A stretch of DNA of 31,115 nt from Spirochaetaceae bacterium (lineage in GTDB: Bacteria; Spirochaetota; Spirochaetia; Treponematales; Breznakiellaceae): NCBI GenBank assembly GCA_031278575.1, contig JAITKD010000238.1:1-31115 (forward strand), read 5' to 3'. Shown one piece after another: positions 24,820 through 31,115 of the stretch; the stretch's first letter is position 1; every line of letters starts with the position of its first letter. The notes beneath the pieces were generated by a model. The model did not search any database. It saw only the letters and a list, made by a program, of their open reading frames with translations, and was not told the origin of the DNA. The translations under genes and the position numbers were made by a program.

Positions 24820-25449
24820 ATGGGTATCCTCCTGGAACCTCTTATACTGTTTTGCGTACTTTTTCTTCCCGGTATAGGTTTTGTTTCCCCGGGTACGCTT
24901 GTTTTTTCGGTAAACCGGGAATTAAGCCGTATCATGGTCTATAATATACCGTCCTTTGCCCTGATGTGGTATGTTTTGGGATTGACCAGGGGGACCCGTT
25001 TACCCAAGCCCGGTATACAAGACCTGAAAACGGCCCTCATCACTTTCCCCGGACTTCTGATTATTGGGCTTTGCGGTTCCCTGGGTTCGTTATTCTTTAG
25101 GGATCTTTTTTTACCTTTGTCTATAGAGCCCCCCGGAAATTTCTTTCAATGGGTGGTAATGGCCTTTTCGGTCCTGACTACCGGCTATGTGGAAGAAAGT
25201 TATTTCCGGCTGTATCTCCTAACCCGGCTGGGGAAAACGGAACCGGGGAAGGGAGTGTGTTTTTCGGTTCTCCTGTTTTCCCTCTGCCATGTTTATGAGG
25301 GGATCCCGGGGGTATTAAACGCGGCCCTGGCGGGGACTTTTTTATCTTTCATTTTTTTAAAGTTCCGTTCCATCCATGGGTTGGCCTGGGCTCACGGGGC
25401 GTACAATGCGGCGGTGTACGGTATCTTGAGGATCCTGCCGCCGGGTTGA
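24820..25449 (+). CDS. CPBP-family (Abi/CAAX) intramembrane metalloprotease
   Basis: The 209-residue protein has about six hydrophobic segments. It carries the CPBP motifs: Glu125-Glu126 and Arg130 in VEESYFR, His157 in FSLCH, and His192 with Asn196 in HGAYN. Members are membrane proteases or processing proteins whose bacterial substrates are mostly unknown. The third motif lies in the last 93 bases, which are also antisense to the 3' end of the GH13_18 gene, so this part is functionally constrained on this strand. The ATG has AAAGGAG six bases upstream. The gene stands alone between two divergent or convergent neighbours. Confidence 0.82.
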   Translation: MGILLEPLILFCVLFLPGIGFVSPGTLVFSVNRELSRIMVYNIPSFALMWYVLGLTRGTRLPKPGIQDLKTALITFPGLLIIGLCGSLGSLFFRDLFLPLSIEPPGNFFQWVVMAFSVLTTGYVEESYFRLYLLTRLGKTEPGKGVCFSVLLFSLCHVYEGIPGVLNAALAGTFLSFIFLKFRSIHGLAWAHGAYNAAVYGILRILPPG

Positions 25450-27180
25450 TACTTCCCGTTGTTTCCGGCCGCCGCCAAAGGCTATCCACCGGGTCTCCCA
25501 GCCCTCCAGATTGAGGGGCCCCCGGGACTCAAGGTGCGGGTGCGGGTCCTGGGGGATGAACCGGGCCGGGGCGGAACCCAGGTTCTGTACACAGAGGACC
25601 CAGCGGCCCTCCGGGTCCGGGCCCCGGAGGACGGCAAAGACCGTCCCGGCGGCTCCGGGGATCCGGTGGGGAACCTCCGGGCTAAAGGCCCCCTCGGACG
25701 CCCGGAATCGAAGGAGCCGGCGGAAGCCCCGGTACACCCGGCTCCGAAAGGAAGCGGGATCCGCCAGTTCCTTTTCTACCCGGTCTATGGGGGGCTTTTC
25801 CCGGTTAATGGCCCGGTTGGAATTGAGCAGGTCCGGCCCCTCCCTCCAGGCCCGGGAACCTATCCAACTGTGGAAGTACACCGCCGGCAGCCCCGGCAGG
25901 GCTAAAAGCGCCCCCTGAGCCGCGAGGAAGGCCCGGGCCCGAAGCCTGACTCCCTCATCCCCGGGTAAATCCGCCCCGAGACTCTCCGGGGCGACCATGT
26001 CCGCATAGGAACAGTTAAGCTCGTAGGGGACGGGACCTTCGGGGCTGCTCTTGTAGGAAACCAGGGCCCCCCGCTTTTTTGCCGCTTCGATGGTGGCGGC
26101 AAAGGCGGCCTTGTCCACGAGGCCCTGGGCCGGGGTAAGCCCCACCCCGTCGTGGCTGGCCAAAAAGTTGAGAAACACCGGGCCTTCCCGGGGAGGGGGC
26201 AGGGTTCCGGCCCACGTCCTGAGGGGGCCCGCATCCCCGGAAATCGCGGCATGGAGTACCAGGGGGGGCAGGGCAAAATTGTACACCATGTGGGCTTCGT
26301 CCCCCCGGCCAAAATAGGAGATGTTCTCCCTATGGGGTACGTTGGTTTCGGTGAGGATCCGCAGGTCCAGCCCCAAATGATCAATCACCGCCCGGAGGAG
26401 CCGGACCACGGCGTGGGTCTTGGGATGGTGGATACAGGAGGTCCCCGGCTCTTTCCACAGATACGCGATGGCATCCAGCCGGACTATCCGGGCGCCCCGG
26501 CGGTAATACTCAAGAAAAATCCTCATAAATTCGAGCAATACCTCGGGGTTTGAGAAGTCATAATCCGCCTGATCCGTACTAAAGGTGGTCCATACATACG
26601 CCGCCGAGCCGTCCGTCCGGGTAAACGGGGTAAGGAGGGGGTGAGTCCGGGGACGGACCACGGCGGAATAGTCAAAATCCTCCGGTTTGGTGATATACCA
26701 TCCCGCGTATTTCCCGTCTCCGGCTAAAAAGCCCTGAAACCACCGGCTCCCCACGCTGCCGTGGTTCAGGACAAAATCAAAAACCGGCTTGCAATGCCGG
26801 CCCAGTTCTTGTATATCTTCCCAGGAACCAAACCGGGAATCCACTTCCCGGTAATCGATCACCGAAAAGCCGTCGTCCGATGAATAGGGGTGAAAAGGAA
26901 GCAGGTGGAGGTAGGTAAAGGCCCCGCGGTTCCACCGGGCAAGGAACCGCCCCAGCCGGGCAAGGCCGCTTTCCCCGGAGCCGATCCCCTCAGGCGGAGC
27001 AAGCATATCCCCGTAGGTGATGAGGAGTACATCCGCGGCGGTAAAGGGGGAAAGGGCGGGGCCGGCGGCCCTTTTTCCCCCGGTTCCCTGCTCGATGATT
27101 TCCAATAACTTTGGGTAGATCCGCTCTCCCCGAGAAGCCCCGTAAATAAAACCGAGGAGTTCTTTGATTTTTTGTTTCAT
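25357..27180 (-). CDS. GH13 subfamily 18 sugar phosphorylase
   Basis: The 607-residue protein is a GH13_18 phosphorylase, the group of sucrose, sucrose-6-phosphate and glucosylglycerate phosphorylases, which split a glucoside with phosphate to glucose 1-phosphate. Motifs are LHLLPFHPYSSDDGFSV, RLDAIAYLWKE with nucleophile Asp236, LTETNVPHREN with acid/base Glu278, and FLASHDGVG with Asp344. The segment DEAHMVYNFALPPLVLHA is typical of the group, but the exact substrate cannot be assigned. The start has AAAGGG only two bases away and a TATACT box eight bases upstream. The last 31 codons form an Arg/Gln-rich tail, antisense to the CPBP gene. Confidence 0.88.
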   Translation of the reverse strand: MKQKIKELLGFIYGASRGERIYPKLLEIIEQGTGGKRAAGPALSPFTAADVLLITYGDMLAPPEGIGSGESGLARLGRFLARWNRGAFTYLHLLPFHPYSSDDGFSVIDYREVDSRFGSWEDIQELGRHCKPVFDFVLNHGSVGSRWFQGFLAGDGKYAGWYITKPEDFDYSAVVRPRTHPLLTPFTRTDGSAAYVWTTFSTDQADYDFSNPEVLLEFMRIFLEYYRRGARIVRLDAIAYLWKEPGTSCIHHPKTHAVVRLLRAVIDHLGLDLRILTETNVPHRENISYFGRGDEAHMVYNFALPPLVLHAAISGDAGPLRTWAGTLPPPREGPVFLNFLASHDGVGLTPAQGLVDKAAFAATIEAAKKRGALVSYKSSPEGPVPYELNCSYADMVAPESLGADLPGDEGVRLRARAFLAAQGALLALPGLPAVYFHSWIGSRAWREGPDLLNSNRAINREKPPIDRVEKELADPASFRSRVYRGFRRLLRFRASEGAFSPEVPHRIPGAAGTVFAVLRGPDPEGRWVLCVQNLGSAPARFIPQDPHPHLESRGPLNLEGWETRWIAFGGGRKQREVSTRRQDPQDTVHRRIVRPVSPGQPMDGTEL

Positions 27181-27216
27181 ATCCCTTTAGTATACCCCAT
27201 TATTCGGGGAAAAACA

Positions 27217-27645
27217 TCAGGGATGACGGGTGATAAGTTTTCCCCGCTGGTCCGTAAGTTCCAGATAGGCCAATTCCGCCAGGCCGAATCCCGCGTTTTT
27301 GGTGAAGTCCTTGGCGTACTCATCGTAGAGCATATCCTCGTACATCTCCCCCGCAAAACCGCCGTCAAGGAATTCCGATTTTTGTATGGTATTCCGCATC
27401 CCCGTAAGGAGGGTCTTAACCAGAAAGGTTTCCAGGGCCTCGCATTGTTCGTAGAGTTTATCGGTCTTGTCCACCAGTTTTTTTGGGGGTGCGGGGGAAG
27501 GGGCTTTTTCCCGGGCTTTTTCCAGGATATCGGCAAAAGCCGTCCCCTCCCCGGCGGCGGAAACCCGGTCCTGAATCCGCTCCGTACCGGAAGGCATAAG
27601 CCGGGTATTATCCAAATAAAAAGAACCTACCGATTCAATGCCCAT
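27217..27645 (-). CDS. flgJ: Flagellar rod-binding protein, FlgJ N-terminal domain only
   Basis: The 142-residue protein has the rod-binding helical domain of FlgJ: LYEQCEALETFLVKTLLTGMR, followed by GGFAGEMYEDMLYDEYAKDF and GFGLAELAYLEL. The peptidoglycan hydrolase domain of enterobacterial FlgJ is missing, as I recall for spirochaetes; rod passage through the wall must use another enzyme. It helps assemble the rod of the periplasmic flagella. The ATG has AAAGGAG upstream and comes 18 bases after flgG, so it is the third gene of the flgF-flgG-flgJ unit. Confidence 0.88.
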   Translation of the reverse strand: MGIESVGSFYLDNTRLMPSGTERIQDRVSAAGEGTAFADILEKAREKAPSPAPPKKLVDKTDKLYEQCEALETFLVKTLLTGMRNTIQKSEFLDGGFAGEMYEDMLYDEYAKDFTKNAGFGLAELAYLELTDQRGKLITRHP

Positions 27646-27663
27646 CTATAACGCTCCTTTCCG

Positions 27664-28473
27664 TTACCGCTTGAGGCCGGTGGCGGTCCCCAACATATTG
27701 TCACTGGTCTGGATAGTCCGGGAGTTAAACTCATAGGCCCGCTGGGCCACAATGAGATCCACCATTTCCCGAACCACCGACACATTGGACATTTCGAGAA
27801 ATTTATGGTATATTTTCCCCATACCGTCGTATCCGGGCCGTCCGGGGATGGGATCCCCCGATGCTTCGGTGATTTTAAAAAGATTTTCCCCCACCGCCGT
27901 AAGCCCCACCGGGTTGGGGAAGCGGTAGAGTTCCAGTTGTCCTACCGCCACTTCCACCGGATCGGCATTGTCATCATATCCCGGAACCTTTACCGATACC
28001 CGGCCGTCCTGGGTAACATTGATGGTCTGGGGCAGAAACTGTTCGGGCATGATGATGTCCGGAAGGAGCCAGTACCCGTTGGAGGTAACCATCCGGCCGT
28101 CGGAATCCACCTCAAAGGCTCCGTTCCGGGTGTAGGCCCAGCTTCCGTCGTACATCTGGATACGAAAAAAGCCGTCCCCCACAATGGCCATATCGGTAAC
28201 ATTTTCCGTACTCTGGGGCGCCCCCTGGCTGAACATCCGCTGGGTATCGGCAAGTTTGACCCCGTGCCCCATCTGGATCCCCACGGGAACTACCGTGTCC
28301 TCTGTGGCGGGGGTTCCCGCGGTTTTAACGGTCTGATAGAGGAGATCCTCAAAATCGGCCCGCATCTTTTTGTATCCCGCGGTATTTACATTGGCCAGGT
28401 TATTGGAAATCGTGTCGATATTGGCCTGCTGGCCTATCATGCCGGACGCGCCGGTCCATAAACTTCGTACCAT
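27664..28473 (-). CDS. flgG: Flagellar distal rod protein FlgG
   Basis: The 269-residue protein begins with the rod signature SLWTGASGMIGQQANIDTISNNLANVNTAGYKKMRADFEDL and ends with the coiled-coil-forming NVSVVREMVDLIVAQRAYEFNSRTIQTSDNMLGTATGLKR, both diagnostic of FlgG. The central domain has GDGFFRIQMYDGSWAYTRNGAF. It forms the distal rod of the flagellar motor axis. GAGGAG lies six bases before the ATG. It is 70 bases downstream of the flgF gene, with no terminator visible between them. Confidence 0.96.
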   Translation of the reverse strand: MVRSLWTGASGMIGQQANIDTISNNLANVNTAGYKKMRADFEDLLYQTVKTAGTPATEDTVVPVGIQMGHGVKLADTQRMFSQGAPQSTENVTDMAIVGDGFFRIQMYDGSWAYTRNGAFEVDSDGRMVTSNGYWLLPDIIMPEQFLPQTINVTQDGRVSVKVPGYDDNADPVEVAVGQLELYRFPNPVGLTAVGENLFKITEASGDPIPGRPGYDGMGKIYHKFLEMSNVSVVREMVDLIVAQRAYEFNSRTIQTSDNMLGTATGLKR

Positions 28474-28543
28474 AAATAGCTCCTCTGCTTACATCCCTAT
28501 CTTGAGGGGGTTAAAACGCCTCGTTTTGAAAGCCCTTCGTTTT

Positions 28544-29395
28544 TTAACCAACCCGGGCGACTTGATTGATCAAGACCCCAAGCATGGAATCGCCGGTTTG
28601 TACGGCCTTTTGATTGGCTTCATAGGCCCGGTTTACCTCTATCATTTGGACCATCTCGATTACCGGGTCCACGTTGGATGCCTCCACAAAACCCTGGACT
28701 ACCCGGGGACGGTTCCCCGGTTCCATGATCCGGGCATCCCCGGAAATTTCGGTGGACCGGTAGAGGCTGGAACCCTGTTTTTCCAGGTACCGGTCCAGGT
28801 CAAATTCCACCAGTTTCAGGGTGTCTAAAAGGACCGCGTCTCCCCAGGTGTTGTCTTCCCGGGAGATCATCAAGGCGGGATCATCGGCGTACTCCGCGTT
28901 GATCCACACCTGTCCGTCCTTATCAACCTGAAAATTATTGGCCTTTACTTTGATGGGACCCTGTTCCCCCAGGACGGGGTACCCTTCTTTGGTTTCCAGG
29001 AATCCCTCCTTTCCCAGTTGAAAGGAACCGTTCCGGGTGTACCGTTCCCCCCAGGGGGTCGAGATGGTAAAAAAACCCTTCCCGTCCATGGCTAAATCAA
29101 AATCGCTTTGGGTTTCCTTCATGGCCCCCTGCTGAAAATCCGTAAAAAGTTCGTTTACTTCCACCCCGGTTCCGAGTTTACCGATTATAGGCGCCGCATC
29201 CCCGGATCCAAAGGGGTGCCGGTATACCCCGTCATCGCCCATTCGCCGCAGGAGGAGTTCCGGGAAAGCCTTAAATGAGGTCATATCCCGCTTATATCCG
29301 TCCACATCCGCATTTGCCAGATTATTGGCCACCGCGTCCAGCCGCCACTGCTGGGCCCTCATGCCGCTGGCGCCGGTATACCATCCTCTAATCAC
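28544..29395 (-). CDS. flgF: Flagellar proximal rod protein FlgF (FlgG-like)
   Basis: The protein starts at GTG 29395 with GGAGG seven bases upstream; the longer frame to 29596 has no ribosome binding site and crosses the promoter. The N-terminus IRGWYTGASGMRAQQWRLDAVANNLANADVDGYKRD and the C-terminus EASNVDPVIEMVQMIEVNRAYEANQKAVQ are rod-protein motifs, with GKGFFTISTPWGERYTRNGSF between. The 284-residue length and the order before flgG indicate FlgF. A sigma-28-like promoter lies about 50 bases upstream, so this gene probably heads a flagellar operon with flgG and flgJ. Confidence 0.93.
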   Translation of the reverse strand: MIRGWYTGASGMRAQQWRLDAVANNLANADVDGYKRDMTSFKAFPELLLRRMGDDGVYRHPFGSGDAAPIIGKLGTGVEVNELFTDFQQGAMKETQSDFDLAMDGKGFFTISTPWGERYTRNGSFQLGKEGFLETKEGYPVLGEQGPIKVKANNFQVDKDGQVWINAEYADDPALMISREDNTWGDAVLLDTLKLVEFDLDRYLEKQGSSLYRSTEISGDARIMEPGNRPRVVQGFVEASNVDPVIEMVQMIEVNRAYEANQKAVQTGDSMLGVLINQVARVG

Positions 29396-29445
29396 CCCGC
29401 AACCTCCGTTCTGAACCCCGGTTCGGAATCGAGGTTCTAAACTAA

Positions 29446-29472
29446 ATATCGGCAAAAAATACCAGGGCCTTA
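29446..29472 (-). promoter_or_regulatory. Sigma-28 (FliA-type) promoter of flgF-flgG-flgJ
   Basis: On the minus strand TAAG (29472-29469) is followed after exactly 15 bases by GCCGATAT (29453-29446). The known flagellar sigma-28 consensus is TAAA-N15-GCCGATAA, so the match is ten of twelve with correct spacing. The site lies 50 bases upstream of the flgF start and faces it. This combination of match, orientation and location is unlikely to be chance. Confidence 0.7.
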
Positions 29473-29619
29473 AAAACAAATCCGAGGGGAACCGGTAATA
29501 CCCCGAATGAATTCTAAAACGATGAGGGGGCCTGCGAAACGTTCTAAGCCTAAGGCTGTTACTTAAAATTTGACAGATGAGGAAGGTTTCATTCATAATT
29601 AAAATTTGAGGAATGAGTC

Positions 29620-29645
29620 TTTCCCAAAACTGAAGTTTTGGGAAA
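29620..29645. repeat. Perfect 11-bp hairpin, dispersed motif copy B
   Basis: TTTCCCAAAAC and GTTTTGGGAAA enclose TGAA. The sequence closely matches the hairpin at 20007-20042 read on the other strand, including the CTGAA in the loop. It lies in the non-coding region upstream of flgF and is not adjacent to a gene end. Confidence 0.6.
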
Positions 29646-29735
29646 TGTTCGAATTTGTGGGATTTCTGTACAAAATCATAGATTTACCAAAGGACCAATG
29701 CGAAATCTGTGAATACTCAGTGATAATTTCACCCT

Positions 29736-29862
29736 TAAGGAAACGCTGATTAACTTGACGCTAATCGCGTTTCCCTAATGTATTTGCTCATTTCATTGCG
29801 CAAATACAACGTTAAAGTAGCGCCGATTTATTCTCGATTGAAAAAATCAGTGCTTCCCTAGG
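29736..29862. mobile_element. MITE-like element with imperfect terminal inverted repeats
   Basis: The left end TAAGGAAACGCTGATTAA and the reverse complement of the right end (CCTAGGGAAGCACTGATTT) match at about 13 of 16 core bases. A third inverted copy (29762-29778) pairs with the left end. The inside also has TGTATTTGC/GCAAATACA arms (29779-29808). There is no open reading frame, and the base composition is more AT-rich than in neighbouring genes. This fits a short non-autonomous insertion element, but no target-site duplication can be confirmed. Confidence 0.4.
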
Positions 29863-29880
29863 TCAAACCTCAGTGAGCCC

Positions 29881-29905
29881 GCCGGCCGCCCCAAGGACGG
29901 CCGGC
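29881..29905 (-). terminator. GC-rich hairpin downstream of the sugar ABC transporter ATPase gene
   Basis: GCCGGCCG and CGGCCGGC form a perfect 8-bp stem with a nine-base loop, starting 17 bases after the gene's stop on the minus strand. No T run follows, so it may be a weak intrinsic terminator or a 3'-end stabilising stem. Confidence 0.5.
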
Positions 29906-29921
29906 AGAATTACCGGAGCCG

Positions 29922-31043
29922 CTATTTTTGAGCCGCCGCATCCAGTTCGGCAAGGATGGAAAGTTCCGTTTCCTTATCAAAATACCGGGCCTTATCCATG
30001 TGGGGGACAAAGTTGGCGGTTTCGCCGACTTTAAATTCATGGTGCGGTTCGGTCCGGGCAACCAGGGGCTGGGTGGCGGTGGTAAGCCACAGGTGAATAT
30101 CCGCGCCCAGGGGTTCAACCACGGTGATCTTAACGGCCATATTGTTATCCGCACCGGGGGTTTCCGTAAAGGAAAGGTTTTCGGGCCGGATGCCAAAATA
30201 AATTTCCTTGCCCAGGTATTTTTTCAGGTACTCCACATGCTCCGGGGCGGGTTTTATATCAAAAGACCCCTCTTCCAGGGCAATACCCCCGCCTTTTTCC
30301 GTAACCTTAACGGTCAGGAAGTTCATGGGGGGGGAGCCGATAAAACCGGCCACGAATTTGTTAACCGGATGGTTGTAAAGATACAGGGGGGACCCGATCT
30401 GCTGGATCTTCCCGTCTTTCATCACCACGATCTTGTTGGCCATGGTCATGGCCTCAACCTGGTCATGGGTAACGTAGATCATGGTCGCGTTCAGCCGCAG
30501 GTGGAGGTCAGAAAGTTCGGCCCGCATCTGCACCCGGAGCTTGGCGTCCAGGTTGGAGAGGGGCTCGTCAAAAAGGAACACCTTGGGGTTCCGGACTATG
30601 GCCCGTCCCACCGCGACCCGCTGGCGCTGGCCCCCCGACAGGGCTTTGGGTTTGCGATCCAGAAATTTTTCAATGTCCAGGATACGGGCGGCCTCATGGA
30701 CCCGGCGGTCAATTTCGGATTTTTCCACCTTTTTGATCCGCAGCCCAAAGGCCATGTTTTCATATACCGTCATGTGGGGATAGAGGGCGTAATTTTGAAA
30801 TACCATGGCGATATTCCGGTCCTTGGGGGGAACATCGTTCATCAATTCGCCGTCAATGTACAGTTCGCCTTCGCTGATATCCTCAAGACCGGCGACCATA
30901 CGAAGGGTTGTTGATTTACCGCAGCCTGAGGGACCGACGAAAACCACAAATTCCTTATCTTCGACCACAATGTTGGCGTTGTCCACCGCCCGGACGCTGC
31001 CCTCGTACACTTTACTAATAGCTTTTAATTCTACCTTGGCCAT
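29922..31043 (-). CDS. Sugar ABC transporter ATP-binding protein, MsmX/UgpC/MalK type
   Basis: The 373-residue protein has all ABC ATPase motifs: Walker A GPSGCGKST (residues 37-45), Q-loop Gln83, signature LSGGQ (135-139), Walker B FLFDE (156-160) and switch His193 in VTHD. The C-terminal regulatory domain (about 235-370) contains GIRPENL and EPLGADIHLW, as in MalK, UgpC and MsmX. No permease or binding protein gene is adjacent, which fits a shared ATPase serving several carbohydrate importers, as MsmX does. The substrate is therefore unknown. GGGAGG lies four bases before the ATG, and a strong promoter precedes it. Confidence 0.93.
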   Translation of the reverse strand: MAKVELKAISKVYEGSVRAVDNANIVVEDKEFVVFVGPSGCGKSTTLRMVAGLEDISEGELYIDGELMNDVPPKDRNIAMVFQNYALYPHMTVYENMAFGLRIKKVEKSEIDRRVHEAARILDIEKFLDRKPKALSGGQRQRVAVGRAIVRNPKVFLFDEPLSNLDAKLRVQMRAELSDLHLRLNATMIYVTHDQVEAMTMANKIVVMKDGKIQQIGSPLYLYNHPVNKFVAGFIGSPPMNFLTVKVTEKGGGIALEEGSFDIKPAPEHVEYLKKYLGKEIYFGIRPENLSFTETPGADNNMAVKITVVEPLGADIHLWLTTATQPLVARTEPHHEFKVGETANFVPHMDKARYFDKETELSILAELDAAAQK

Positions 31044-31078
31044 ACTGCCTCCCTAAATTTGGGTTATTTTATACCTTC

Positions 31079-31107
31079 AGTTTAAATCCATACCGGAAAT
31101 TTGTCAA
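31079..31107 (-). promoter_or_regulatory. Sigma-70-type promoter of the sugar ATPase gene
   Basis: On the minus strand a perfect TTGACA (31107-31102) is followed after 17 bases by TAAACT (31084-31079). The predicted start near 31072 gives a leader of about 30 bases that carries GGGAGG before the ATG. This is the best-scoring vegetative promoter in the window. Confidence 0.7.
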
Positions 31108-31115
31108 TGAAAATA

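Noticed and set aside
29396..29596. N-terminal extension of flgF
   Set aside because: The extension would cross the sigma-28-like promoter and has no SD, whereas GTG 29395 has GGAGG at seven bases and yields the standard rod-protein N-terminus.
29930..30914. 328-residue plus-strand ORF opposite the sugar ATPase
   Set aside because: Antisense to a gene with complete ABC motifs; rich in Gly, His and Phe as expected for a shadow frame.

Overview
The window reads as chromosomal DNA from a spirochaete, most likely a Treponema-like bacterium of moderate GC content. The reasons are a Pgk with a lysine-rich insertion after a modified substrate loop, a flgF-flgG-short flgJ cluster with a sigma-28-like promoter, a MutY-like glycosylase without an iron-sulfur cluster, and a cytidylate-kinase-like protein with an altered P-loop. 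The genus is inferred from remembered family features, not from a search. I see no rRNA, tRNA, CRISPR array, prophage or transposase gene.

Layout. 1-542 (minus): the start of rsmD behind a small unknown gene. 839-4089 (plus): a glycolytic cluster gap-pgk-tpiA, with a repeat-like inverted sequence between gap and pgk. 4207-7123 (plus): a FIST-domain sensor followed by a PAS hybrid histidine kinase. 7161-8030 (minus): a Cof-type HAD phosphatase. 8099-13940 (plus): a small membrane protein, a TonB-dependent outer-membrane receptor, an unrecognised lipoprotein, ExbB, two different ExbDs and TonB. This is a self-contained outer-membrane uptake or signalling cassette and the best candidate here for an undescribed system. 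14080-15330 (minus): a CNNM/CorC-like CBS membrane protein, separated from tonB by a GC-rich nested-hairpin element.

15495-24641 (minus): a tightly packed run, read in the order comEC-like, rsmA, yggS, a small exported protein, rluD, an rluA-like gene, murC, yicC, cmk-like and mutY-like, in which most junctions overlap by 1-17 bases. 24820-25449 (plus): a CPBP-family intramembrane protease gene whose 3' end overlaps, tail to tail, 25357-27180 (minus), a GH13_18 sugar phosphorylase. 27217-29395 (minus): flgF-flgG-flgJ, encoding rod proteins of the periplasmic flagellum. 29396-29921 is non-coding and carries a sigma-28-like promoter, a hairpin that also occurs near 20025, and a MITE-like element. 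29922-31043 (minus): a MsmX/UgpC-type sugar ABC transporter ATPase with a good sigma-70-type promoter.

How the parts work together. The TonB cassette would couple the proton gradient (ExbB/ExbD/TonB, inner membrane) to one dedicated outer-membrane receptor, with the lipoprotein as a likely accessory. The FIST protein probably senses a small ligand and feeds the adjacent hybrid kinase. The glycolytic genes, sugar phosphorylase and sugar ATPase fit a saccharolytic fermenter. Start sites were reassigned from Shine-Dalgarno (SD) positions for gap, pgk, murC, the rluA-like gene, yggS, rsmA, comEC and flgF.
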